Positions 1 to 5,662 of a stretch of 9,216 nucleotides of DNA are shown here, piece after piece. Under the pieces are notes generated by a model. The model was not told the DNA's origin. It saw only the letters and a program-made list of their open reading frames with translations, and did no database searches. The stretch lies in contig CBDUST010000183.1 of assembly GCA_965369945.1 (NCBI GenBank), positions 1 to 9,216 of the forward strand, written 5' to 3'. The stretch comes from JADFNO01 sp965369945 (GTDB taxonomy: Bacteria > Planctomycetota > Phycisphaerae > Phycisphaerales > SM1A02). Each line of letters opens with the position of its first letter. Position 1 is the stretch's first letter. Position numbers and translations under genes: made by a program.

Positions 1-39
1 ATGGACACCGATAGGAATGGGAAGCCGGACCTGACGTAG
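1..39 (+). CDS. 3' end of a coding sequence (partial), possible calcium-loop C-terminus
   Basis: Frame 1 is open from the window start to a TAG at 37-39 and reads DTDRNGKPDLT just before the stop. The D-x-D-x-N-G-x-P-D pattern resembles the DxDxNGxPD calcium-binding loops found near the ends of many exported planctomycete proteins. The other two forward frames stop by position 34. The last residues overlap the first helix of the folded RNA beginning near 24, so the original gene end may have been replaced by an inserted element. Only about 12 codons are visible, so chance is a real alternative. Confidence 0.25.
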   Translation: MDTDRNGKPDLT

Positions 40-206
40 GAGTCTTCGACGAAGGAAGTTCCGGGGGGAGCTCCGGGTGGTATGAAAAGGCTCCAGCGGG
101 TGACTTGCCCACCGGAGCAGTGCTAGGGGGAGGAAGCACGAATGGTGCTCACAGCGTGCTTCCGGACAAGCCGTGAGCACCGGTGTAAGGACCAGTTCGT
201 CCTTAT
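24..206 (+). ncRNA. Structured RNA with H-type pseudoknot, HEARO/omega-RNA-like candidate
   Basis: Seen directly: CCGGA 25-29 can pair with TCCGG 60-64, enclosing a small hairpin (CTTC 44-47 with GAAG 51-54). GCTCCGG 70-76 pairs with CCGGAGC 112-118, extended by 78-80 with 109-111 around one bulged G. GGAAGCACG 132-140 pairs with CGTGCTTCC 155-163, and the loop of this hairpin contains GGTGCTCAC 144-152, which pairs perfectly with GTGAGCACC 173-181; together these make a classic pseudoknot with two 9-bp helices. TAAGGAC 186-192 pairs with GTCCTTA 199-205 as a terminal hairpin. No ORF explains the segment. From memory, the order CCGGA-rich stem, TGC-TAG-like motif, AAGCC after a helix and a terminal hairpin matches IscB-associated omega-RNA (HEARO), which normally lies upstream of an IscB gene; none is here. 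A different large RNA class or a type III antitoxin-like pseudoknot is possible. That it folds is fairly sure; the class is a hypothesis. Confidence 0.5.
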
Positions 207-459
207 TCAGCAGAGTCAGGTTTGGCGCTGTTTGATACAGCCGATCAGCATTTGGTGGACTACCTCTCTTCATGCCCCGATCCCATGATGCCATCCCCCA
301 CGATGCCCTCATGCCACGATGCCACGATGCCATGGTGCCATCCTCACTGAGCGAGGGGAAACCCTGGCGCCTGCTTCTGCCACTGTGCGACAGGTCGTAG
401 TATCCTGATGGTGTTTGGACCGTTCGGGTTTGCGAACTAGGGTCTAGGCCCGCATCGGC
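207..459. other. Spacer without a gene between the folded RNA and the nuclease operon
   Basis: No credible coding sequence is visible on either strand. The segment contains the degenerate ATGCC-type repeats described separately and a short frame that leads into the ATG of the PIN gene. The operon promoter should lie in the later part of this spacer, but no box pair is good enough to name. Confidence 0.5.
311..342. repeat. 8-bp tandem repeat, four units
   Basis: Four consecutive 8-bp units read ATGCCACG, ATGCCACG, ATGCCATG and GTGCCATC. Related ATGATGCCATC and ACGATGCCC words lie just before, from about 284, so the low-complexity patch is about 60 bp. It lies in the spacer upstream of the nuclease operon. 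Function unknown; it may simply be slippage-prone spacer DNA. Confidence 0.7.
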
Positions 460-518
460 GTGGCTGTGGCTGTGTTCAGTGAGGCGATGAAGATTGTGGC
501 GGAAGAGCAGGTGCAGAA

Positions 519-1742
519 ATGAGTACCACCGAGGTTGACTTTGGCCAGGTGCGACGGCACCTGTTCGACGCAGTCCTCTTGGATACTAACGCCGTCAGGT
601 CACTGGGCATTTCACTTGATGCGGCATGGTTCTCAGAGCTTTGCGAAATATGCAGGCGCGCCGACGTGCCGGTTGCAGTCATCGACGTCACGCTTGACGA
701 GTGGACGACGCAGCATCGATCCATGCTGCAGGAAAAAAACTCACAAGTCCGCGCAGGTCTCAGATTCATCGAGCAGATCTCCGGTACACCAATTGCGTTG
801 TCGGAGATTACTCTACCGGACAATTCGGCCATCAAGCAGTTTCTCAAGCGTCAGTTGGAAGCTCAAGAGGTTCGCATTATTGAGACGCAACCCCAAGAGG
901 TGGCGGATTATATTGCGGAAGCACTCAATAAGGTCTCACCGTTTGAGAAGGGTGGAAAGGGGTTCATGGACGCCGTCATCCTTGATTCGATAGTGGCATA
1001 CGCAAAGACCCTCAAGAGTCAGGCACGTGTTCTTGTAATTTCCGACGACGCGGCAGTTCTCAGATCACAAGATCGTTTCGATCAATCTGGCGTTGAAGTG
1101 GAGTTCGCCAAGCGTGAAGAGGCGAAAGACAAAGCCGCCTCGTCACTATCTAGTGCCGAAAATGAGTTTATCAGACAACGGGATGCAGCACTCCTTAAGC
1201 ACGTGCGCGAATCAGAACCGCGCATACTGCAAGAATTCAACGAGAAGCCAATCAAGATCAGCAACATCTTTCTGCGAAAAGCTCTCGAGGATTCGAAACT
1301 TGGACCGTTACTACCTGAGCGGATCGTTGGGCTCCGTCCGAAAGGTGTCGAGAGGGTCAGTGTTGTCTACGGCTACCCAGAATCTGTTGTCGGGCTAGAT
1401 CGTTATCGAGTACACGTGTACGTACAGTGCGAGGTCGATGTAGTCCTTAGCCGATTTGCCGTTAGTACTGGGAGCTCTATTTTCGGACAAACTACAATAA
1501 CGATTGACGGTACAGATGTGCGAACACATCTTCCAATCGAGTCTCCCAGGATGAGTGGGGATGAACCCGAAGCAACGCAGACTATCTTGATGTCTATCAG
1601 TATCGATGGGTCAATCGCTCGTCAGGCATTTGAGCAAGGTAGCTGCGAGGGATTTCGCGTCGAAGACGAACTGTCGACCGAACAATGGAAGGAGCTCTTC
1701 CGTCATCAGGACGATGAGCTGCCCAACACTAAGCAAGAATAG
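519..1742 (+). CDS. PIN-domain protein, predicted ribonuclease, long C-terminal region
   Basis: The N-terminal ~185 residues carry the acidic landmarks of a PIN nuclease: LLDTN with D22 and N24, DVTLDEW with E61, GFMDAVILD with D151 and D156, and VISDD with D176/D177. PIN domains are metal-dependent ribonucleases; the long helical insert between the second and third motifs suggests the DUF4935-like PIN group rather than a small VapC toxin (about 130 aa). Residues ~195-250 are charged and helical, and ~290-370 look beta-rich without a domain I recognise. The ATG at 519 follows a modest GGAAGAG element and overlaps the stop of a tiny upstream frame as ATGA. It is the first of four plus-strand genes; the next main gene starts 84 nt after its stop. 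All catalytic acids appear present, so activity is plausible. The RNA target, and whether it is a toxin or effector, cannot be read from sequence. Confidence 0.85.
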   Translation: MSTTEVDFGQVRRHLFDAVLLDTNAVRSLGISLDAAWFSELCEICRRADVPVAVIDVTLDEWTTQHRSMLQEKNSQVRAGLRFIEQISGTPIALSEITLPDNSAIKQFLKRQLEAQEVRIIETQPQEVADYIAEALNKVSPFEKGGKGFMDAVILDSIVAYAKTLKSQARVLVISDDAAVLRSQDRFDQSGVEVEFAKREEAKDKAASSLSSAENEFIRQRDAALLKHVRESEPRILQEFNEKPIKISNIFLRKALEDSKLGPLLPERIVGLRPKGVERVSVVYGYPESVVGLDRYRVHVYVQCEVDVVLSRFAVSTGSSIFGQTTITIDGTDVRTHLPIESPRMSGDEPEATQTILMSISIDGSIARQAFEQGSCEGFRVEDELSTEQWKELFRHQDDELPNTKQE

Positions 1743-1749
1743 GAGTCCA

Positions 1750-1836
1750 GTGTGCCCTGACCAACGAGCGGTAATTCGGCACGAATTCTGGACACCAATC
1801 CACAGGCAGTATGATGCAAGCTTGCCATGGCTCTGA
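1750..1836 (+). CDS. Possible 28-aa leader ORF coupling the two nuclease genes
   Basis: A GTG codon at 1750 lies 4 nt after an AGGAG (1741-1745) that itself overlaps the PIN gene's stop codon. The frame codes for 28 residues (starting MCPDQRAVIRHEFW) and ends in TGA at 1834-1836, inside the start of the 457-aa gene. That downstream gene has no visible Shine-Dalgarno sequence in front of its ATG at 1827, so terminating ribosomes could reinitiate on it. I recognise no relatives, and the ORF could be coincidental. Confidence 0.3.
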   Translation: MCPDQRAVIRHEFWTPIHRQYDASLPWL

Positions 1837-3200
1837 TCCGCCCTCGCCTAACCGATCACTACAACGTTCCTCTTCTTCAAGACGAGGCGGACTTTGCAAT
1901 CCCGTTCCTGGACGAGGACATCCCGTTCTGTGTGGACCCTTTCCTTCTATGGAAATCCCCGTCAATGCAGGACAAGAGCCTCTACGCGGCGCTTTCAAAC
2001 TCGTTCAGTTACCTGGGGCATCTGACGAATACTTCAAAGACCGACGATGCGAAGCAAATCTTGATAGCTGCGTCGGCATGTGAGGAGGTAGGTCTAGGTT
2101 TCTCAGGAACGCGTCGCGAAGCACCGATCGGTTCCACAACTGCTGAGAAAGTCCTATCTCTCTTTCGGGACATCCCGCAGGTTAAGTCGAGCGGTTTCGT
2201 CCACTTCGAGGAGATCCAGCTCTTTGTGAACGGAATTGGTCGAGATCGAATCAGCGACATCACGTGCAATTTCCTCAAATCCTTCCTTATCGACTTCACG
2301 ATGGACCAGTGTGGGCGGCATCATATCCCGACAGAAGATGTTGATGTTGATCACGTCTACGACTTGTCGAAACAAGCATTTGTTCAGGAGCACGTGAAGC
2401 TCCCGGTCAACCCGATCACTAACAAGCCCACTATTCTGGTCCCAAAGCGTTGGCTCCGCATTGCTCAGTGGATCAATTACAGCGACTACCTTACTAGCTA
2501 CTACCTGAAGGAGGTCGTCAAGGACTCCGGCGGTTCGATCGATCGCGTTGCAGTTCTTAACTTTAACCGTCGCAACTATGATCTTGTCGAGGTCTACATC
2601 AAGGCGAAGGAACGTGTCCAAGCCGACTGCCGCAATGATCCGCTCTTTAATCCGATCCCTATTAGTTCGGCAACTCGGAAGATTCAGACGATCCGCAAGC
2701 TCCCCACCGGGAGAGATGACAACGCCGACAAGAAGTACGAGGATCTCGTCGTTCAGATCATGGCGTCCCTCCTGTACCCGCAACTCGACTTCGCCGGGGA
2801 TCAGAGCCGGACCGATTCGGGCGTGCTGATACGCGACTTGATATTTTACAACAACAGGTCAACGCCGTTCCTTCGGGACATTCATGATGATTACGGATCA
2901 CGTCAGATTGTCATGGAGTTAAAGAATGTCAAGACCATCGAGCGTCAACACATCAACCAACTGAACCGGTATCTTGCCGACAGTTTTGGAAAGTTCGGCA
3001 TCTTGGTGACACGGAACCGATTGCCCTCCGCTATGCTCAAGAACACAATCGATCTATGGGCAGGTCAGCGGCGGTGCATCATCGCGCTCAGCGACGAAGA
3101 CATGGTTCTAATGGGGAACGTGTTCAGGAACAAGCAGCGCCTACCGATCGATGTGATTCAAGCTAAATACGTACAATTCACAAGAATTTGTCCTTCATGA
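1827..3200 (+). CDS. PD-(D/E)XK nuclease-domain protein, restriction-endonuclease-like
   Basis: The 457-aa protein has an N-terminal segment of unknown family (with the distinctive FCVDPFLLWKSP around residues 34-45), a long helical middle, and a C-terminal nuclease fold from about 300 to 410. There I see a helix with E305, a strand with D337 (VLIRDLIF), then VMELK with E364 and K366, followed by a helix with Q378 (INQLNRYL) and the strand FGILVTR. This is the order of the PD-(D/E)XK catalytic core used by restriction and repair nucleases, suggesting metal-dependent DNA cleavage. The ATG at 1827 is the first possible start: an in-frame TGA lies at 1812-1814. It lacks a good ribosome site, consistent with coupling to the small ORF upstream. 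The next gene starts 23 nt after its stop. The specific substrate is unknown; it could be the DNA-cutting part of a defence module. Confidence 0.75.
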   Translation: MALIRPRLTDHYNVPLLQDEADFAIPFLDEDIPFCVDPFLLWKSPSMQDKSLYAALSNSFSYLGHLTNTSKTDDAKQILIAASACEEVGLGFSGTRREAPIGSTTAEKVLSLFRDIPQVKSSGFVHFEEIQLFVNGIGRDRISDITCNFLKSFLIDFTMDQCGRHHIPTEDVDVDHVYDLSKQAFVQEHVKLPVNPITNKPTILVPKRWLRIAQWINYSDYLTSYYLKEVVKDSGGSIDRVAVLNFNRRNYDLVEVYIKAKERVQADCRNDPLFNPIPISSATRKIQTIRKLPTGRDDNADKKYEDLVVQIMASLLYPQLDFAGDQSRTDSGVLIRDLIFYNNRSTPFLRDIHDDYGSRQIVMELKNVKTIERQHINQLNRYLADSFGKFGILVTRNRLPSAMLKNTIDLWAGQRRCIIALSDEDMVLMGNVFRNKQRLPIDVIQAKYVQFTRICPS

Positions 3201-3223
3201 CCGGTACCAAGGAGTTCTGAGAT

Positions 3224-3730
3224 ATGCCGGATGATAAGAGTGGCAAGCGTGAAGAAGAGTATTCCGACAACGATCCCATCGACGAGGCTGACGATTTGGA
3301 AGAGGACGACGAATACCTTGACGACGACGACGAGGAAGATGGACTCGCACTTACGCTAGAGACTATTCGGATCTTCGAGAAGACAGAGGCTCAGCTGGAA
3401 GGCTTTTACGAAGAGATTGGGAACATCGCGAAGAAGAAGCCGGACGATCCCATCAACACGTTCAAGCTCGGATTCATAAACCAAATGTTTGACCAGGCTA
3501 ACACTCTCCTTGGAGATGAGTATCGTCCTTTTCCTGACTTTGATAAATTCGATCTCGATGCGTTACCGACCGCCAGCGATGTCGTTATGATGCTCTCGCA
3601 GTACCTCAGAAGCATGGACAAGTATCGAAACGACGCAACGCATCAACATACGTTCGGTGTGCATTTCTGGCACGTCTCTGGCTCAAAGGACAGGATCAGA
3701 GCGAAGCAGCCCAAAAAGTTCGCGAAATGA
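3224..3730 (+). CDS. Small acidic protein, paralogue of the next gene
   Basis: 168 aa, family not recognised. The first 40 residues are extremely acidic (23 D/E, including seven in a row at 33-39) and probably disordered. The core, ~57-137, is helical and shares about half its residues with the following gene product, including KFKL-like, YRPF-DF and an identical 11-residue block SDVVMMLSQYL. The last ~28 residues are basic and unrelated to the paralogue. A clear AAGGAG (3209-3214) lies 9 nt before the ATG. Gaps of 23 and 33 nt to its neighbours place it in the operon with the two nucleases. It could be a regulator, inhibitor or structural partner of the nucleases; the acidic tail may mimic nucleic acid. 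These roles are guesses. Confidence 0.8.
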   Translation: MPDDKSGKREEEYSDNDPIDEADDLEEDDEYLDDDDEEDGLALTLETIRIFEKTEAQLEGFYEEIGNIAKKKPDDPINTFKLGFINQMFDQANTLLGDEYRPFPDFDKFDLDALPTASDVVMMLSQYLRSMDKYRNDATHQHTFGVHFWHVSGSKDRIRAKQPKKFAK

Positions 3731-3763
3731 ACTGCAAGAGTAGTACGCTGGAGGTCGGCAGGA

Positions 3764-4132
3764 ATGCCCAATCTAACGGTAAAGGAGGTCAACAACTACA
3801 ACGACGTATATCCCCAACTGAAGGCGTTACTGTCAACGATGGAGGAGTTGTCCAAAAGAAGACCACACGACCCCGTCAACAAGTTTAAGCTGAATCACGC
3901 AAACGCGATCATCCGGAAGGTCAATAAGATCCTTGGACCGAAGTACCGTCCATTCAGCGACTTCGAGCGATTTGACGTGGAGGGCGAGCTAACGACATCG
4001 AGCGACGTCGTGATGATGCTTTCGCAGTATTTGAGCCGCATGGATAAATTCGAGTCAGACCACCAAACCAGTACACTTGATAAGGAGGTTGATGAGTTGC
4101 TGGGAGGTTCCAAGTGGAATACTAAGGCGTAG
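3764..4132 (+). CDS. Small conserved protein, second member of the tandem paralogue pair
   Basis: 122 aa, family not recognised. The protein is mostly the shared core (residues ~18-98): RPHDPVNKFKL, then KYRPFSDFERFD, then SSDVVMMLSQYL and MDKF. Unlike its sister it has no acidic N-terminal extension, and it ends in a different hydrophilic tail. By hand alignment 38 of about 80 core positions are identical, while the matching DNA differs at many third codon positions, so the duplication is old and the protein sequence has been kept by selection. A GGAGG at 3750-3754, 9 nt upstream, supports the ATG. It is the last gene of the plus-strand operon. Confidence 0.8.
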   Translation: MPNLTVKEVNNYNDVYPQLKALLSTMEELSKRRPHDPVNKFKLNHANAIIRKVNKILGPKYRPFSDFERFDVEGELTTSSDVVMMLSQYLSRMDKFESDHQTSTLDKEVDELLGGSKWNTKA

Positions 4133-4272
4133 ACAAGCAGCCGTGAAGGATTTGGCGATCTTGGTCGGGGCAGCAACGGGGGCAGAAAAGGTGTCAGGAT
4201 GAATTATTCGAAGGGTCGCGGCTTTGCATTGCGCTGCGCGTTGATTGTGTTTGGGGGGAGGCAAGAAGGCGT

Positions 4273-4323
4273 GAGGCTTGAGGCCGGAGGCTTGAGGTAT
4301 TTGGAGAGGCACGTAGGCACGTA
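4273..4323. repeat. Short direct repeats: 11-bp pair and 8-bp tandem pair
   Basis: GAGGCTTGAGG occurs at 4273-4283 and again at 4287-4297. GGCACGTA occurs back to back at 4308-4315 and 4316-4323. As with the ATGCC repeats upstream of the operon, the tandem unit is 8 bp. Function is unknown. Confidence 0.65.
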
Positions 4324-4390
4324 GGGGGACGGAACGTGGCACCCAGCCCAATGTCAGCGATCCGCCGGGGCGGGCCTGGATCGAAGAGAA

Positions 4391-4433
4391 CCCACGGATT
4401 CCTGATGGAATCGGGACCATGTTCCTCCGTGGG
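4391..4433. repeat. Nested inverted repeat
   Basis: CCCACGGA (4391-4398) is a perfect inverted copy of TCCGTGGG (4426-4433). Inside it a second hairpin forms from ATTCC 4398-4402 and GGAAT 4407-4411. No T-run follows on either side, so a simple intrinsic terminator is not favoured, although it lies between two convergent transcription units. A dispersed palindromic repeat is the other possibility. Confidence 0.55.
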
Positions 4434-4445
4434 CATCGGCGGTAT

Positions 4446-4589
4446 TTACGCACACGCCCCCCAGTTGGCGAAGAGTGCGAGGACGTCGCTGGTACTCACA
4501 CTGCGGTTGGCGTCGAAGTCGGGTGAGCCGCTGGGCGCTCTCCCGTCTGGAAGGAGGATCCAGTCTCGATCGCGGGCCTCACTGGTCAT
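4446..4589 (-). pseudogene. Detached dockerin-like C-terminal tail
   Basis: This 47-codon minus-strand frame ends GSPDFDANRSVSTSDVLALF, then ANWGACA and a TAA. That is the planctomycete dockerin-like tail: an acidic D-x-D/N loop, then a helix, then NWG and Cys. It overlaps the stop of the 272-aa exported protein by 11 nt but lies in a different frame, so one base inserted or deleted near 4580-4590 would join the two. The simplest reading is a frameshift that cut the sorting/attachment tail off the exported protein; independent expression as a 47-aa protein from the overlapping ATG is less likely. Sequencing error is also possible. Confidence 0.6.
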
Positions 4590-5397
4590 CCGCCACCTCA
4601 TGATCAAGCCATTCGGTGACCCACTTCATCGCCTGGGCGACGTGGCGTCCCTCCTGCCGGAACACAATTTGCGGGTTGGTGAGCCTGCCGTGGGCGAGGC
4701 GAACGGTGTCAAGGATTCGCTTCTGCGTGTATGGCTGGCCGGTCTTGCGCGAATAGGCGTCCATGTACCAGACATGCGCGTGGTTCGGTGCGACCCGCAC
4801 GACATCGGCGAGGTATTCGTCCCATGAATCTCTCGGTCCTTTGACCATGATGTAAACGGCGTCCATGTGCCGGAGAACTGGCGTCATTGCGAAGCGATTC
4901 GCCTTATTTATCCGACTGTGATCGGGAATGCGGAAGTAGCCGACTTTGGCATTGATACCGAGATCCGCAAGCGTCTGGCGGGTGATACGGAGACCTTCGA
5001 TGTACAGCGAGGCGTTCTTGCGGTCGTCCAACAGCCCCTCGCAGTCGAGCATAAGGAAACCAGCTCTCTTGATGTCGGCGGCGATCCTCGTGATGCCGGC
5101 TTTGATTCGACGCGGTTGTAGCTCCCAAACACCCTCTTTGTTCCGTTTAACGATCGCGCTCTCGTGAAGAAACGGGAGCCAACCCCCAATGCCCGGCTGG
5201 AAATTGAGTGCGGTGACTTCGGGTCCGACGAGCCTGGGTGGGCGGTGGTGCCATACTTGGCTGTTGGGCGTCTTGGTTCGGTCGCTCTCGGCGGAGTTCT
5301 GATCCGACGGCGAGGGTGAGGCGGTCGGTATCATCACGCACGCGACAACGGCGATCGACCATACGACGATAGAGAGACTCAAGATTCTATTCTTCAT
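4579..5397 (-). CDS. Exported lipoprotein-like protein, possible TIM-barrel fold, C-terminus probably lost
   Basis: 272 aa. The N-terminus is a signal sequence ending in the lipobox VVAC with Cys20, followed by a Ser/Pro/Asp-rich linker (21-45), so outer-envelope anchoring is likely. The body shows alternating strands and helices: FLMLDCEG (114-121), VGYFRIPDH (152-160), AVYIMVKGP (180-188), HVWYMDAY (208-215), PQIVFRQEG (242-250). This rhythm suggests a (beta/alpha)-barrel such as a glycosidase-like domain, with D118/E120 as possible acidic site residues, but I recognise no named family. GGAG in CACAGGAGC lies upstream of the ATG. The dockerin-like tail just downstream is out of frame, so the reading frame is probably broken near its 3' end. 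Confidence 0.7.
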   Translation of the reverse strand: MKNRILSLSIVVWSIAVVACVMIPTASPSPSDQNSAESDRTKTPNSQVWHHRPPRLVGPEVTALNFQPGIGGWLPFLHESAIVKRNKEGVWELQPRRIKAGITRIAADIKRAGFLMLDCEGLLDDRKNASLYIEGLRITRQTLADLGINAKVGYFRIPDHSRINKANRFAMTPVLRHMDAVYIMVKGPRDSWDEYLADVVRVAPNHAHVWYMDAYSRKTGQPYTQKRILDTVRLAHGRLTNPQIVFRQEGRHVAQAMKWVTEWLDHEVADDQ

Positions 5398-5537
5398 GCT
5401 GATTGCTCCTGTGATTCTGTTGCTGCCGCAGCACCACCCACCCCGACCGTTGACGGCGGGACCGCCGACGAGTCTAGCTTGCCATCACAATAACCGATAC
5501 CAGTACCGCAGTCGAAATCACCGACAAGGTCCAGGTT
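5394..5537 (-). other. Dockerin/FG-GAP-like loop fragment in the leader of the exported-protein gene
   Basis: A minus-strand frame beginning around 5537 reads NLDLVGDFDCGTGIGYCDGK and then LD, i.e. a DFD...G-x-G...D-G-x-x-D calcium-loop pattern, and ends with a TGA that overlaps the ATG of the 272-aa gene as ATGA. It has no convincing start and follows the out-of-frame tail at 5569-5643. It looks like residue of an older exported-protein gene, but the match is short. Confidence 0.3.
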
Positions 5538-5568
5538 GGTCGCTCTCGTTCCATGCGTCAACCGTGGT

Positions 5569-5643
5569 TTACCGACACGGCCCCCAGTTGGCGAGGAGGG
5601 CGAGGAGGTTGGATGCGCTGGGCGGAGAGCGGCCGTTAAACGG
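5569..5643 (-). pseudogene. Second detached dockerin-like tail remnant
   Basis: Minus-strand frame reading PFNGRSPPSASNLLALLANW, then GPCR and TAA. The LLALLANWGPC ending is the same tail type as at 4446-4589. Its acidic loop is already degraded (PPSAS in place of a D-rich loop). It sits directly behind the stop of the split membrane protein gene, in another frame. That membrane protein would not be expected to carry such a tail, so this is probably left from a different, lost gene. Confidence 0.55.
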
Positions 5644-5662
5644 GGTGTGGGGGATCGCGTGG

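Larger units (their letters stand above)
4133..4445. other. Convergent, repeat-rich spacer between the nuclease operon and the minus-strand block
   Basis: Overlapping minus-strand frames exist but look like translated repeats rather than genes. The stretch contains a GGTGTCAGGAT word near 4191 that recalls sequence near planctomycete IS200-like transposases (recollection only), two kinds of short direct repeat, and an inverted repeat at 4391-4433. It marks the right boundary of the nuclease operon. No transposase is present. Confidence 0.5.

Noticed and set aside
311..342. CRISPR-like array
   Set aside because: Units are 8 bp, directly adjacent and without spacers.
389..430. Possible -35/-10 pair (TTCTGC, 17 nt, TAGTAT) upstream of the operon
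   Set aside because: The -35 box matches the consensus poorly; not distinguishable from background.
460..522. Short frame from GTG 460 ending MKIVAEEQVQK, overlapping the PIN gene start as ATGA
   Set aside because: Only about 20 codons, low-complexity beginning, no ribosome site and no recognisable relatives; a stop lies just upstream at 445-447. Could be a coupling leader but nothing beyond the overlap supports it.
2154..2783. 209-aa open frame on the minus strand
   Set aside because: It lies wholly opposite the 457-aa nuclease gene, which has catalytic motifs and operon context; the antisense frame shows no domain.
4055..4453. 132-aa and 80-aa minus-strand frames in the convergent spacer
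   Set aside because: They translate repeats and the inverted repeat, overlap the end of a good plus-strand gene and show no domain.
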